NCBI RefSeq assembly: GCF_030268205.1
Contig: NZ_BSQF01000002.1
Coordinates: 62,001-126,000, forward strand
Direction: 5' to 3'
Source of the DNA: Allomuricauda sp. NBRC 101325
GTDB taxonomy: Bacteria; Bacteroidota; Bacteroidia; Flavobacteriales; Flavobacteriaceae
Length of the DNA: 64,000 nucleotides
This document shows, in pieces, positions 1-9,426 of the stretch. Made by a program: the position numbers and the translations under genes. The notes beneath the pieces are model-generated. The model saw nothing but the letters and a program-made list of their open reading frames with translations, did not search any database and was not told where the DNA came from. Each line of letters begins with the position of its first letter. The first letter of the stretch is position 1.

Positions 1-1
1 C

Positions 2-1132
2 GAATTCTTTATTCGAAGTAATGATCTGCTGTTTGAACAAGGAATCAACGATTTAGAAATCAATGTCTCTGATTGGGATGGAGTGCCCTGTTTTTTTGCC
101 GCAGGTGAAAAAAGTACATTGCCTTTCGATATTTTTTCGGCCAGTTTTTTTCTTTTGAGCCGTTATGAGGAGTATTTGCCACATGTTAAGGACAGTGTGG
201 GGAGATTTCCAGTCAAGGAGAGTATCGCCTATCAACATAAATTTTTGCAGACCCCGGTGGTGGATCTTTGGGCCTTTAAATTATTGACTGCATTAAAGGC
301 ACGTTTTCCAAAACTTGAAAGCAAGGAAAAAGATTATCAGTTTACCTCGATCATCAATGTGACCACTTCGCATGCATTTGCTATGCGCGGAATTGCGAGA
401 ACGCTCGGAGGTCTTTTTGTGGATATAGGGAATTTTAAGTTCCGCAATATTGTAAGGCGGTTTGCCGTATTGTTCGGAATTCAAAAAGATCCTTACGACA
501 ACTTTTTCGAGTTGGTGGAGATCCATAAAAAATTTCCTATAAAAAGCATGTTCTTTTTTCAATTTGCCAAGCATTCCGCACATGACAAAAATGTGTCAAC
601 AAACAATAACAAATTTCGATTTTTAATCAAGTCCATTGCCGACTATAGCATTGTGTCGTTAAGCACTTCGTTTATGTCCTCATCCAACAATAAAGTGCTT
701 CGTGAGGAGAAACGGCAATTGGGTAATTTAATAAATCGTCCCATAAGTTATTCGAGGTTGCGATACAATCGGGTAAATGTGCCCGCAGCGTACCGAAGTT
801 TGGTGGAGACTGAATTTACCGATGATTTTTCAATGGGATACACCCATCAAATTGGATTTAGGGCCGGCACCTGCACACCGTTTCATTTTTATGATATCAA
901 TACGGAAATTCGGCAACCCATCAAGATTCATCCTTTTGCCATGCACGATTATTCTCTTGTAAATTTTAAGACCAAGGAGGAGGTTTTTGAAAGATTGGAT
1001 GAGGTATATCGCGTTGTTAAACAAGTAAAAGGGGATTTGATTTTTGTGTTTTCAAATGAGTTGTTGGGGAGTGATCAAAATTTGGATTGGATGGAGCTCT
1101 ATCAATCCATCTTAAAACGATACTATGTTTGA
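2..1132 (+). CDS. Polysaccharide deacetylase-like protein with DUF7033-type N-terminus (5' partial)
   Basis: The reading frame is open from base 2 with no start, so the gene begins before the window; about 376 residues are visible. The sequence has the look of flavobacterial 'polysaccharide deacetylase family' proteins: an N-terminal part with SRYEEYLP and a C-terminal half with MGYTHQIGFRAGTCTPFHFY, a stretch I recall as typical of that family. Classical NodB-type metal-binding His motifs are not obvious in the visible part, so carbohydrate esterase activity is not certain. Its last 8 bases overlap the following HAD gene, so the two are probably cotranscribed. Family recognition is from memory of similar sequences; function is inferred. 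Confidence 0.7.
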   Translation, partial: EFFIRSNDLLFEQGINDLEINVSDWDGVPCFFAAGEKSTLPFDIFSASFFLLSRYEEYLPHVKDSVGRFPVKESIAYQHKFLQTPVVDLWAFKLLTALKARFPKLESKEKDYQFTSIINVTTSHAFAMRGIARTLGGLFVDIGNFKFRNIVRRFAVLFGIQKDPYDNFFELVEIHKKFPIKSMFFFQFAKHSAHDKNVSTNNNKFRFLIKSIADYSIVSLSTSFMSSSNNKVLREEKRQLGNLINRPISYSRLRYNRVNVPAAYRSLVETEFTDDFSMGYTHQIGFRAGTCTPFHFYDINTEIRQPIKIHPFAMHDYSLVNFKTKEEVFERLDEVYRVVKQVKGDLIFVFSNELLGSDQNLDWMELYQSILKRYYV

Positions 1133-1814
1133 TAATCCGATAACCGATGTTTTTTTTGATTTGGACCATACGCTTTGGGACTTTGAAAAAAATTCAGCAC
1201 TCACTTTTGCCAAAATCTTGTCAGAGCATAGGGTAGAAGTGGAGCTAAAAGCATTTTTGGAGGTTTATTCGCCCATCAATATGCAAATGTGGACGCTGTA
1301 TCGGGAGAATAAAATCAGCAAGTCATCGCTAAGGTATCAACGATTGCGACTTACCTTCGATAAAATTGGGGCTAAGGTTACCGATGAGGTAATCGATAAT
1401 TTGGCCCATGATTATATAGCCCATCTTTCCTCCTTTACCCATTTATTACCGAATTCTTTAGAAATATTGGAATACCTCTCGCCAAAGTATAGGCTACACA
1501 TAATTACCAATGGTTTTCAGGAAGTACAGGAGAAAAAAATGAAAGGAAGCCAAATCCATCATTATTTTCAGATTATTGTCAATTCCGAAATGGCCGGGGT
1601 AAAAAAACCACATCCACAGATTTTTGAATTGGCCCTGAACGAGGCAAAAGTTCACGCCAAAAATTCCATTATGATTGGCGATAATCTTGAAGCCGATATT
1701 CTCGGAGCAAAGGCCATGGGCATGCAGGTGGTACATTATAACTCAAACGGGGAGCCCGACCATACGGAAAGTATCATTATTAATGACCTTATTGAAATAA
1801 AGAACATTTTGTAG
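1125..1814 (+). CDS. YjjG-family HAD hydrolase (noncanonical pyrimidine nucleotidase)
   Basis: 229 residues, the usual length for YjjG/YfnB-type HAD phosphatases, which remove phosphate from nucleoside monophosphates and help clear unusual pyrimidine nucleotides. HAD motif I is FDLDHTLWD (residues 11-19, nucleophile Asp12 and acid Asp14); motif II lies around ITNGF; the conserved Lys is in GVKKPHP; motif IV is GDNLEADILGA near residue 181. The all-alpha cap is inserted after motif I. The start overlaps the upstream deacetylase-like gene by 8 bases, suggesting translational coupling. The substrate is known for the family only; nothing here proves it. Confidence 0.85.
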   Translation: MFDNPITDVFFDLDHTLWDFEKNSALTFAKILSEHRVEVELKAFLEVYSPINMQMWTLYRENKISKSSLRYQRLRLTFDKIGAKVTDEVIDNLAHDYIAHLSSFTHLLPNSLEILEYLSPKYRLHIITNGFQEVQEKKMKGSQIHHYFQIIVNSEMAGVKKPHPQIFELALNEAKVHAKNSIMIGDNLEADILGAKAMGMQVVHYNSNGEPDHTESIIINDLIEIKNIL

Positions 1815-1864
1815 AGTTATATATAATTGCATACCAGCCTGAACCTTAAATATTATTTGATGTT

Positions 1865-2413
1865 ATGAGAAGATTTTTTGGTTCTATAACATATGTTATG
1901 GGTATGTTCTTATTGTTTCTATCCTGCGTGGACGAACAGGATTTTGATCAAGTCAATGATTTGACGATTACCCCAACGGTCGCAACGGGGATTTTCTATT
2001 TAGAATCTGACCAGAATACAATTGATAATACAAGCTCCAACAATGTTTTCTATTCTCAAACTATAGATTTTGAAGCTTTCAATGAGCCATATGTGGCCGA
2101 ACGTTTGCTTGAAGGGGTTTTGTTGTACGAAGTGGAAAATACTACCAATAAAATTCTACAGCTTACAATTGAGTTTTTAGATGTTAACGGGTTGGTACTC
2201 GATACTGAGATTTTCAATATTGCCGCATATCCATCAGGAACTTTTGATAGAGAAGTAGCCTATCCAGCTGATAAATCGTTGGCCATTTTAACCAATACTA
2301 CAGATATAAGGTTGACAGGTTTATTGATAGGAGAAGATACCAATTCCATGGAGCCAGCTGACCCTAAAATTAAATTGAGATCGGCTGGAGAATTTTTATT
2401 CCAACTACAATGA
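1865..2413 (+). CDS. Hypothetical lipoprotein
   Basis: 182 residues with an N-terminal hydrophobic stretch ending in a lipobox-like FLSC (Cys around residue 20), followed by an acidic DEQDFDQ sequence; this suggests a lipoprotein, probably outer membrane. The rest is predicted beta-rich and contains a repeated hydrophobic/polar alternation but no motif I recognise. Its stop overlaps the start of the next gene by 4 bases (ATGA), so it is cotranslated with the DUF5723 protein and may work with it at the envelope. Function unknown. Confidence 0.75.
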   Translation: MRRFFGSITYVMGMFLLFLSCVDEQDFDQVNDLTITPTVATGIFYLESDQNTIDNTSSNNVFYSQTIDFEAFNEPYVAERLLEGVLLYEVENTTNKILQLTIEFLDVNGLVLDTEIFNIAAYPSGTFDREVAYPADKSLAILTNTTDIRLTGLLIGEDTNSMEPADPKIKLRSAGEFLFQLQ

Positions 2414-3867
2414 GGAAAAGCAACAGTTGGTTTTTGGTTCTTATGTTAGGCAGTGTTTTGTGTTTTGGACAAAACAAAGAATTACTATACGATTTTAAAG
2501 AAATTCCACAATCGTTATTGGTAAACCCAGGGGTTCAAACAACTTTAAAATGGCATGTTGGATTACCCATAATTTCTGGCTTGGCATTTCAAGGGGCCAC
2601 AAGCGGGGTTACGGTAAACGATCTGTTTGCAAATGATGGGGTTGATTTCACGACCAAGGTAAGGGAACGGCTTCTCGATGTGATGCAGGATCGAGATGAT
2701 TTTAGTACCACAAGTCAAATAGATGGAATCAATATTGGATTTAGGGGAAAGAATAGGCCAGATGATTACTATTCTTTTGGGATGTATGGTGAAATGGATG
2801 TCATTGTTTATTGGCCCAAAGACTTGGCCATATTGGCTTTCGAAGGAAATGGAGGGAGTAATATCGGGCGAAGTTTTGACCTGAGTGACTTAAACCTGAG
2901 GGGCGAAATGGTCAATGTACTTCATTTTGGTGTCAATCGAAAAATGAGTGAGAACCTTACATTGGGAATCCGTGCAAAAGTTTATTCCAGCATATTTCAA
3001 TTCCAATCCATTAAAAATAGAGGGTCTTTTACTACGGTTCCTGGAGAAAATAATATTTATCAAAGTGATGTTGATGCTGATTTGCAACTTCAAACCGCTG
3101 GCGTAAAGGAAATTTACGATATTTTGGATGAAGATACTTCTACAACCCAAAAAGAATTGGCGGAAGTATTTACAAAACGGGTACTTTTTGGAGGAAATCT
3201 GGGGCTTGGTTTGGATCTTGGTTTTTCGCACCGTTTAAACCCACAAACAACGATTACAGGAAGCTTGTTGGATGTAGGTTTTATCTACAACTCTAAGGAC
3301 GTTTGGAACTATACGGTAAAAGGAAGTACAAGTGTTGAGGGAATTACTGTGATTCTGCCCGATGATATCAATAATTTGAACAATGACCTGTGGCAAGATT
3401 TGATAGATGATGTTGATGAAAACCTGCCACACAGAGAGAATGGCTCCAGTTATATTTCATGGCGACCGGTTAAAGCATATGGGTCTATCCGTCATGATTT
3501 TGGAGAAGGTGGTATCAATGTTTTTGACAATTGTGGTTGTGGAGTTAATATGGGAGGTGGTTCCTTTTCCGACTACTATCCCAACAGTGTAGGTGGACAA
3601 TTGTATATGATTAAAAGACCTAAAGGTGTGCAAGCAGCGTTGACTGGATTTTACCAAAGACGTTTTGGACGGGCTGTTGCCCTAAAGGCAACCTATACAG
3701 TGGATAAATATTCATTGAGTAATATTGGAATAGGGGCAAATTTTCAACTGGGTCCTATAAATTTTTATGTATTGGGAGACAATCTGTTGAGCTATTCCAA
3801 CCTTGCCGATAGCCATTACGCCTCTTTACAGTTCGGAATTAATATTCTATCTTGGAACGATAATTGA
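2410..3867 (+). CDS. DUF5723 family outer-membrane protein
   Basis: 485 residues with a signal peptide (hydrophobic core followed by CFGQ) and then LLYDFKEIPQSLLVNPG, the N-terminal pattern of DUF5723 proteins, which are Bacteroidota-specific and expected to be outer-membrane beta-barrels. Many alternating hydrophobic strands and a long C-terminal glycine/aromatic-rich segment fit a barrel. It overlaps the upstream lipoprotein by 4 bases and is followed after 13 bases by a secreted protein gene, so the three probably form one envelope operon. No experimental role is known to me for the family. Confidence 0.8.
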   Translation: MRKSNSWFLVLMLGSVLCFGQNKELLYDFKEIPQSLLVNPGVQTTLKWHVGLPIISGLAFQGATSGVTVNDLFANDGVDFTTKVRERLLDVMQDRDDFSTTSQIDGINIGFRGKNRPDDYYSFGMYGEMDVIVYWPKDLAILAFEGNGGSNIGRSFDLSDLNLRGEMVNVLHFGVNRKMSENLTLGIRAKVYSSIFQFQSIKNRGSFTTVPGENNIYQSDVDADLQLQTAGVKEIYDILDEDTSTTQKELAEVFTKRVLFGGNLGLGLDLGFSHRLNPQTTITGSLLDVGFIYNSKDVWNYTVKGSTSVEGITVILPDDINNLNNDLWQDLIDDVDENLPHRENGSSYISWRPVKAYGSIRHDFGEGGINVFDNCGCGVNMGGGSFSDYYPNSVGGQLYMIKRPKGVQAALTGFYQRRFGRAVALKATYTVDKYSLSNIGIGANFQLGPINFYVLGDNLLSYSNLADSHYASLQFGINILSWNDN

Positions 3868-3880
3868 TTACCTTCACTAT

Positions 3881-4699
3881 ATGAAAACAAGAGTACTATT
3901 TATATTGATTTTTGCTTTGGGCATCAGCGGTTTTGCCCATGCACAATTGAACAAATACAAATACATTATTGTTCCCAAAAAGTTTGATGCATTTAAGGAA
4001 GTAAACGAATATCAGACCAGTACATTGATCAAGTATTATTTTGCTGAAAATGGTTTTAATGTTGTTTATGATGATGCATTGCCCATTGATTTGGCAGGTA
4101 ACCGATGTGCAGGATTATTGGCAGATGTCATCGATGAGTCCGGTATGTTTTCAACCAAAATTTTTATTTCGCTAAAAGATTGTCAAAACAAAGAGGTGTT
4201 TAGAACATCTGAAGGTAAAAGTAAGCTCAAGGATTTTGGCCCCGCATATAAAGAGGCCATTCAAGAAGCTTTTGTTTCCGTCGTGGGTTTAAACTATTCC
4301 TATGACCCAGATGCTGCAACTCAAACTAAGAACAGCGAGACAGTGACCCTAAGTTATAAGAATGATGTTAAGTCCGTTGAACCCAAATCGACAACACAGG
4401 TGATCGAGCAAAAGGCAACTCCTGAAGAGCAAGTGTACAAATCGGTAGAACCAATGCCTTCGAGCATTGTACAGGGAGAAGCTGATGTGTTATATGCACA
4501 AGCAACTGCTAACGGGTATCAATTGGTAGACAGTACGCCCAAAGTTGTGCTCAAGCTCCAAGAGACCTCGATGCAATATGTTTTTATGACAGAGTATGAA
4601 GGCAATAATGCCGTGGTCTTTTTACAGGATGGGCAATGGATGATGGAGTATTCGGTAGATGGCAAAAAACAACAGAAAAAACTGAATATAAAATTCTAG
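3881..4699 (+). CDS. Hypothetical secreted protein
   Basis: 272 residues from the ATG at 3881; this start was chosen because it opens directly into a clean signal peptide (MKTRVLFILIFALG, cleavage after AHAQ), while the longer open frame from 3803 runs through the end of the upstream gene. The mature N-terminal half (about residues 20-130) resembles a conserved flavobacterial secreted domain that starts with KYKYIIVPKKFDAFK; the middle is Thr/Glu/Lys-rich and likely flexible; the C-terminus has a short beta-rich stretch. Third gene of the envelope operon. Its stop overlaps the convergent rarA stop. Function unknown. Confidence 0.8.
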   Translation: MKTRVLFILIFALGISGFAHAQLNKYKYIIVPKKFDAFKEVNEYQTSTLIKYYFAENGFNVVYDDALPIDLAGNRCAGLLADVIDESGMFSTKIFISLKDCQNKEVFRTSEGKSKLKDFGPAYKEAIQEAFVSVVGLNYSYDPDAATQTKNSETVTLSYKNDVKSVEPKSTTQVIEQKATPEEQVYKSVEPMPSSIVQGEADVLYAQATANGYQLVDSTPKVVLKLQETSMQYVFMTEYEGNNAVVFLQDGQWMMEYSVDGKKQQKKLNIKF

Positions 4700-5973
4700 T
4701 AATCGTACTTATTTTTCCATCGGTTTTTTAAAAAATCCTTGATGGCCTTTTCCCGGGGATTGTTTCCGGGTTGGTAAAACGTTGTGCCTGTAATTTCTTC
4801 AGGAAGAAATTCCATTTCGGCAAAATTGTTTTCATGGTCATGGGCATATTCGTAGCCCTTTCCATAGCCCAATTCTTTCATCAATTTTGTTGGGGCATTA
4901 CGTATGGCCATTGGCACGGATAAATCTCCGGTTTGTTTTACAACCTGTTGCGCCCTGTTGATGGCCATATAACTGGCATTGCTTTTGGCCGAACTGGCCA
5001 AATAGGTTGCACATTGACTCAAAATAATTCGGGCTTCAGGATAACCAATGGTATTTACAGCTTGAAAAGTTGTATTTGCCATGACCAAAGCCGTAGGGTT
5101 GGCATTCCCGATATCCTCAGACGCCAATATTACCATTCGTCGGGCAATGAATTTTACATCTTCGCCACCTTCTATCATGCGGGCCAGCCAATACACCGCA
5201 GCATTGGGGTCGCTGCCTCGAATACTTTTTATAAAAGCTGAAATGATATCGTAATGCTGTTCCCCTGTTTTATCATAAAGTACGGTGTTCTTTTGTACTT
5301 TGTTCATTACCAAATCGTTGGTGATTTTGATGCTGTCAGAGTTTTCAGAATTAACGATCAACTCAAAAATGTTGAGCAATTTACGTCCATCTCCACCTGA
5401 TAAACGGAGAAGGGCCTCTGTTTCTTCAAGATATATTTTCTTGGTTGCAAATTCTCTGTCAGTGGCAATGGCACGCTCCAAAAGTGCGACCAAATCTTCT
5501 TTGTCGAAAGGATTTAGGGTGTACACCTGACATCTGGACAGTAGCGCGGGAATAACCTCAAAACTGGGATTTTCCGTGGTGGCGCCAACCAAGGTAACCC
5601 ATCCTTTTTCTACAGCACCTAAAAGGGAATCTTGCTGTGATTTGCTAAAACGATGGATTTCATCAATAAATAAAATCGGATTTTTAGAGGTAAAAAGTCC
5701 ACCGCTTTGTTTGGCCTTGTCTATTACCTCTCGAACATCTTTAACCCCACTACTAATGGCGCTTAAGGTGTAAAAAGGACGTTTACTTTCGGTGGCAATA
5801 ATGTTGGCCAAAGTGGTCTTTCCCGTTCCAGGAGGCCCCCAAAATATTAAAGAAGGTATGATTCCGTTCTTTATCTGGGTGGTCAACGCACCATGTGGCC
5901 CAACCAAATGTTGTTGACTTATATAATCCTCAAGGGTTTTAGGTCGGATGCGTTCTGCCAAAGGTTCGTTCAT
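4696..5973 (-). CDS. rarA: Replication-associated recombination protein A (AAA+ clamp-loader-like ATPase)
   Basis: 425 residues counted from the ATG at 5973 ([19 protein letters not shown]), the standard length and N-terminus of RarA/MgsA; the longer frame to 6021 would run over a plausible promoter and is rejected. Walker A is GPPGTGKTT, Walker B is LFIDEIHRF, and sensor 1 is [10 protein letters not shown]; the C-terminal part carries the tetramerisation and helical domain. RarA acts at stalled replication forks and loads or remodels at single-strand gaps. It converges with the secreted-protein gene, with stop codons overlapping, and is divergent from the rhomboid gene. Confidence 0.95.
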   Translation of the reverse strand: MNEPLAERIRPKTLEDYISQQHLVGPHGALTTQIKNGIIPSLIFWGPPGTGKTTLANIIATESKRPFYTLSAISSGVKDVREVIDKAKQSGGLFTSKNPILFIDEIHRFSKSQQDSLLGAVEKGWVTLVGATTENPSFEVIPALLSRCQVYTLNPFDKEDLVALLERAIATDREFATKKIYLEETEALLRLSGGDGRKLLNIFELIVNSENSDSIKITNDLVMNKVQKNTVLYDKTGEQHYDIISAFIKSIRGSDPNAAVYWLARMIEGGEDVKFIARRMVILASEDIGNANPTALVMANTTFQAVNTIGYPEARIILSQCATYLASSAKSNASYMAINRAQQVVKQTGDLSVPMAIRNAPTKLMKELGYGKGYEYAHDHENNFAEMEFLPEEITGTTFYQPGNNPREKAIKDFLKNRWKNKYDY

Positions 5974-5988
5974 GGTGGTAAAATTAAG

Positions 5989-6021
5989 CAAATTTGAGGG
6001 CGTTCCGATTATGGCTGACAA
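5989..6021 (-). promoter_or_regulatory. Candidate rarA promoter
   Basis: On the minus strand a near-consensus -7 box CAAATTTG (7 of 8 to TAnnTTTG, 5989-5996) lies 22 bases downstream of a TTG (-33 element, 6019-6021). The predicted transcript would start about 10 bases before the ATG at 5973, which supports that start over the upstream TTG-type start at 6021. Confidence 0.45.
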
Positions 6022-6069
6022 TTTGTGTAAATTCGAGAATGTGGTCGAATAATTGATATATTTTGATGA

Positions 6070-6795
6070 ATGGATTCTAAAGACACCATAAGATTTACCA
6101 ACGACTCGCTTTTGGCGCCGCTGCTGGCGGTTTTAGCTATTTGGACAGTGTTTTGGGTGGAAGTAAAGTTCCATGTGAACTTGAATCACTACGGGATTTA
6201 TCCGAGGTCTTTATCAGGGTTGCGGGGAATTCTTTTTAGTCCGTTTATTCATGGTTCGCTGGAACATTTGTACAATAACACCATTCCATTGGCGGTATTG
6301 ACCGCTTTCCTGTTTTACTTTTATCGAAGTGTAGCTTACAAGGTCATTATCCTGGGCATATTGCTTTCAGGATTGGTCACATGGATAATGGCAAGACCAT
6401 CCTATCATATTGGGGCGAGTGGGTTGATCTATGTTTTGGCTAGCTTTATTTTCTTTAAGGGCATTTTGGCAAAAAACTATCGACTGGTCGCCTTATCCTT
6501 GATCGTTGTGTTTATTTATGGCAGTATGGTCTGGTATATATTTCCTATTGAGGAAGAGATTTCATGGGAAGGGCATTTAGCTGGGTTTTTAACCGGACTT
6601 TTATTGGCTTTTACCACCAAGGTAAAGTTGCCCACTGTTCGAAAATATGCCTGGGAACATGATGATTATAACGAGGACGAGGACCCTTTTTTAAAGCATT
6701 TTGATGCAGATGGCAACTTTATCGAGAATGTAGTTGAGTCGGAAGACGAAATCCAAATTAACTATCACTATAAAGCATCTAAAAAGGAAGAATAG
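6070..6795 (+). CDS. Rhomboid family intramembrane serine protease
   Basis: 241 residues with about six hydrophobic transmembrane segments. The catalytic dyad is visible: Ser117 in the GASG motif (HIGASGLIY) and His169 in SWEGHLAGFLTG. The loop 1 region after TM1 carries FSPFIHGSLEHLYNN, matching the rhomboid HxxxxHxxxN pattern (His61, His66, Asn70). The C-terminal 50 residues are acidic and cytosolic. Rhomboids cleave transmembrane substrates within the membrane; the substrate cannot be read here. It lies divergent from rarA and converges with rlmB, whose stop is adjacent. Confidence 0.93.
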   Translation: MDSKDTIRFTNDSLLAPLLAVLAIWTVFWVEVKFHVNLNHYGIYPRSLSGLRGILFSPFIHGSLEHLYNNTIPLAVLTAFLFYFYRSVAYKVIILGILLSGLVTWIMARPSYHIGASGLIYVLASFIFFKGILAKNYRLVALSLIVVFIYGSMVWYIFPIEEEISWEGHLAGFLTGLLLAFTTKVKLPTVRKYAWEHDDYNEDEDPFLKHFDADGNFIENVVESEDEIQINYHYKASKKEE

Positions 6796-7530
6796 CTATC
6801 TGCGCTGTCTTACCACCTCATATAAAAATATGCCACAGGCCACAGATACATTCAAGGATCCGATGTTGCCCATTAAAGGCAATTTAGCTTGATTATCCAC
6901 AACGGCTAGGGTAGAGGGGTTGATTCCCTTTTCCTCGGAACCCATGATAATTGCAGAAGGCTGTTTAAAATCGACAGCGTATATTTCTTTTTCAGCTTTT
7001 TCCGTTGCTGCGGTAACGGCAATTCCAGAAGCCTGTAGATAAAAAATGGCATCCTTTAAGTGGTCTACTTTCGCAATGGGAACATTGAATGCCGCCCCGG
7101 CCGAAGTTTTCACGGTATCGTCCGTAATGGGTGCACCACCGTTTTTGGGAACAATAATTCCATGAACCCCTGAACATTCTGCCGTTCTTATGATGGCTCC
7201 AAAATTGCGTACATCCGAAACTTGGTCCAACAAAAGAAACAATGGCTGATTTTGGGTTTCCATGACCTGCTCCACCATTTTTTCAAAATCTCGAAATTGA
7301 ACAGGGGAAATCTGGGCGATGGCACCCTGATGGTTATTACGGGTCAAGCGGTTTAATTTTTCTATGGGAACGTAGGAAGCACTAATACCATTTTTGCGTA
7401 CCGTGGATTCCAATTCCTTCATCAATTCACCTTTTAAGCCTTTTTGAATAAAAACTTTATTGATGGGCTGGTCCGCGTTTATGGCCTCCATAACTGCGCG
7501 AATTCCGTAAATCAGTTGGCTATCTTTCAT
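6796..7530 (-). CDS. rlmB: 23S rRNA (guanosine-2'-O-)-methyltransferase RlmB (TrmH/SpoU family)
   Basis: 244 residues from the ATG at 7530 (MKDSQLIYGIRAVMEA). N-terminal substrate-binding domain (about 1-75) followed by the SPOUT methyltransferase domain with LDQVSDVRNFGAIIRTAE (motif 1), IIMGSEEKGI (motif 2) and LPLMGNIGSLNVSVA (motif 3), which form the trefoil knot that binds S-adenosylmethionine. RlmB methylates G2251 in the P-loop of 23S rRNA in E. coli; the same role is inferred. A three-residue upstream extension with a TTG start is possible but unlikely. Confidence 0.93.
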   Translation of the reverse strand: MKDSQLIYGIRAVMEAINADQPINKVFIQKGLKGELMKELESTVRKNGISASYVPIEKLNRLTRNNHQGAIAQISPVQFRDFEKMVEQVMETQNQPLFLLLDQVSDVRNFGAIIRTAECSGVHGIIVPKNGGAPITDDTVKTSAGAAFNVPIAKVDHLKDAIFYLQASGIAVTAATEKAEKEIYAVDFKQPSAIIMGSEEKGINPSTLAVVDNQAKLPLMGNIGSLNVSVACGIFLYEVVRQRR

Positions 7531-7536
7531 ATGGGG

Positions 7537-7544
7537 CAAAAGTA
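7537..7544 (-). promoter_or_regulatory. Candidate -7 box for rlmB (possible leaderless start)
   Basis: The minus strand reads TACTTTTG, a full match to TAnnTTTG, ending only 6 bases before the ATG at 7530. No TTG is present at the expected -33 distance because that region is the hairpin of the preceding gene's terminator. If used, the transcript would start at or within a few bases of the start codon. Confidence 0.4.
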
Positions 7545-7570
7545 AATAAAAACCGCCCTAAAAGGGCGGT
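7541..7570 (-). terminator. Rho-independent terminator of the 7600-8349 gene
   Basis: A perfect 8-base stem with a 3-base loop (ACCGCCCT / AGGGCGGT, 7552-7570) is followed on the minus strand by a T-rich tract (complement of 7541-7551). It sits 29 bases after the stop at 7600 and just before rlmB. Confidence 0.85.
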
Positions 7571-7599
7571 AAATTATCTTATAAAAAGGTTGGGCTTGA

Positions 7600-8349
7600 T
7601 CAAGAATTCAAAAATTGAAAAACTTTGACCAAATCTGCTTGGTCTTTGATATCAAGATCGTTCTCATCCAAATACTTTTCCAGTTTCCCTTTAAATGGCT
7701 CATCCATCATCTTGATCAACTGTTTGTTCTTGGTTGGCAGTTCATCGATTCTTTTTGCTCCAGTGGGTTGATAATAATATTCGATATAGTGACTGAATTT
7801 GTTGGGCACGTCCTTAACAAACGAGTTTTGGGCTTTTTGTCCTTGGCTAAACTTTACCCGGGTCCTTTTAAACAGTTTAAAATTTGCACCCTCGTTCAAT
7901 TGTGCCAAATAGCCATTGAGCGTATTTCCCTTGCCGTCAATAAAGGTTTTAAAGCTCAAAGGGTATTTATTGTCAATTATGACAGAAACGGACTTGTCCT
8001 TGTTCAGGCTTTTTGGTACTTCTTCCTCCAATGGGGAGTTCTTGATTTCAATCTCTTCGTTGTAGGCATTGTATCTGTAATAGATCTTGCCTTGCGATTC
8101 TTCGCCATAAAACATTTCTGTGATTTGAAAAGAATTGTCCAAATAAGGAGACCCTTGAAATTCATCGATTCCAGTTTCAATTCTTAATCTATCAAATTGA
8201 TCATTGATAGCGCCAATGGAATTGTTGACCATGGCTTGGGAGGCTCCACCTAAGTTGCCGGTTGATCCTGGAGTTACGCCAGCATACTGGCTAAAGCCAT
8301 AAAATCCTACTAAAGAAATAAAAAGTGCTAATGGTGTGTTTTTTGACAT
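7600..8349 (-). CDS. Hypothetical secreted protein, paralogue A
   Basis: 249 residues with a signal peptide (MSKNTPLALFISLVGFYGFS, then QYAG). Very similar along its whole length to the neighbouring protein at 8532-9284, by eye roughly two-thirds identical, including YYRYNAYNEE, NGYLAQLNEG, FKLFKRTRVKF and the C-terminal FQFLNS. The mature chain is rich in Lys, Asp and aromatic residues and has no membrane segment after the signal peptide. It has its own terminator, so it is probably transcribed separately from its paralogue. I do not recognise the family; a periplasmic or cell-surface location is inferred. Confidence 0.8.
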   Translation of the reverse strand: MSKNTPLALFISLVGFYGFSQYAGVTPGSTGNLGGASQAMVNNSIGAINDQFDRLRIETGIDEFQGSPYLDNSFQITEMFYGEESQGKIYYRYNAYNEEIEIKNSPLEEEVPKSLNKDKSVSVIIDNKYPLSFKTFIDGKGNTLNGYLAQLNEGANFKLFKRTRVKFSQGQKAQNSFVKDVPNKFSHYIEYYYQPTGAKRIDELPTKNKQLIKMMDEPFKGKLEKYLDENDLDIKDQADLVKVFQFLNS

Positions 8350-8479
8350 GATGTTGTTTTTTACCTAAGTTACTGATAATTATAGGTGTAGTCAAGGGGT
8401 GTGTGGGTTTTTTAACGTCAGATTAGGAAAAAACTTACCTTAAAAATAGTTGGGGATTGTTGAATCCTTGGGTTTAGGC

Positions 8480-8508
8480 AAAAAAAAAGACCGTTGTAAA
8501 AACGGTCT
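8480..8508 (-). terminator. Rho-independent terminator of the 8532-9284 gene
   Basis: Stem GACCGTT / AACGGTC (8489-8495 with 8501-8507, loop GTAAA), flanked on its left by nine A residues that become the U tract on the minus strand. It lies 24 bases after the stop of the upstream paralogue gene. Confidence 0.85.
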
Positions 8509-8531
8509 CAAATAGTTATGGTCTTTATTGT

Positions 8532-9284
8532 TTAAGAGTTTAAAAACTCAAAAACCTGTATTAAATCTGCTTCATCTTTAATGTTGAGCTCACTTTCTTC
8601 CAAATATTTTGAAAGTTTGGATTTGAAAGGCTCATCCACCATTTTGATCAACTTTTTGTTTTTGGTAGGAATCTCATCAATTCGATTGGCTCCCTTAGGT
8701 TGATAGTAGTATTCCACATAATGGGTAAAACGGTTTGGAACTGCTTTTACAAAGGAGTTCTGCGCTTTTTGTCCTTCAGTGAATTTTACACGGGTTCTTT
8801 TAAACAGTTTAAAGTTGTCCCCTTCGTTCAATAAGGCCAAATAACCGTTAAGGGTATTGCCTTTGGCATCGATAAACGTGCTGAAGCTCAAAGGAAATTT
8901 GTCATCCAACATAACGGAAAGCGCTTTGTCCTTGTTTAAACTTCTAGCCTCTTCTTCGGGCAAAAATGAATTTTTTATCTCCACCTCTTCGTTGTAGGCA
9001 TTGTAGCGGTAGTAAATTCTACCCTGTGCTTCCGTGCCATAGAACATTTCGGTTGACTGGAATTTATCTTCCAAATACGGGGATCCTTGAAAATCGTTAA
9101 TACCCGTTTGTTTACTTAATTTATCGTATTGATCGGTAATGCCCCCAACAGAATTGTTGATCAAGGATTGGGATCCTCCTGCCATTGTGCTACCTGCTCC
9201 TCCAGGAGCTAATCCGGCATATTGGGAAAACCCATTAAGGCCTATAAGTGAGATGATTAATGCTAATAATTTGTGTTTTGACAT
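8532..9284 (-). CDS. Hypothetical secreted protein, paralogue B
   Basis: 250 residues with a signal peptide (MSKHKLLALIISLIGLNGFS, then QYAG). Tandem paralogue of the protein at 7600-8349; the two keep the same length, the same order of conserved blocks (DFQGSPYLE, MFYGTEAQGRIYYRYN, RTRVKFTEGQKAQNSFVK, HYVEYYYQPKGANRIDE) and the same C-terminal FLNS. The most variable part is the Gly/Ser-rich stretch right after the signal peptide. The similarity shows an ancient tandem duplication kept under selection. No known domain recognised. Confidence 0.8.
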   Translation of the reverse strand: MSKHKLLALIISLIGLNGFSQYAGLAPGGAGSTMAGGSQSLINNSVGGITDQYDKLSKQTGINDFQGSPYLEDKFQSTEMFYGTEAQGRIYYRYNAYNEEVEIKNSFLPEEEARSLNKDKALSVMLDDKFPLSFSTFIDAKGNTLNGYLALLNEGDNFKLFKRTRVKFTEGQKAQNSFVKAVPNRFTHYVEYYYQPKGANRIDEIPTKNKKLIKMVDEPFKSKLSKYLEESELNIKDEADLIQVFEFLNS

Positions 9285-9426
9285 GGTTGTGAATTTTTGT
9301 GAATATACTTAATATTCTTAGGTAAGGCAAAGGTGGATTTTTCTTTGCGACTAATTTAACTTTCTATTGAGGAATATATCAAAGGAATGATCGCTCAGTT
9401 GAATATTTGATATTTTGGGTAAAAGA

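Noticed and set aside
3803..3880. N-terminal extension of the 3881-4699 secreted protein
   Set aside because: It lies inside the upstream gene and would hide the clean signal peptide that begins at 3881.
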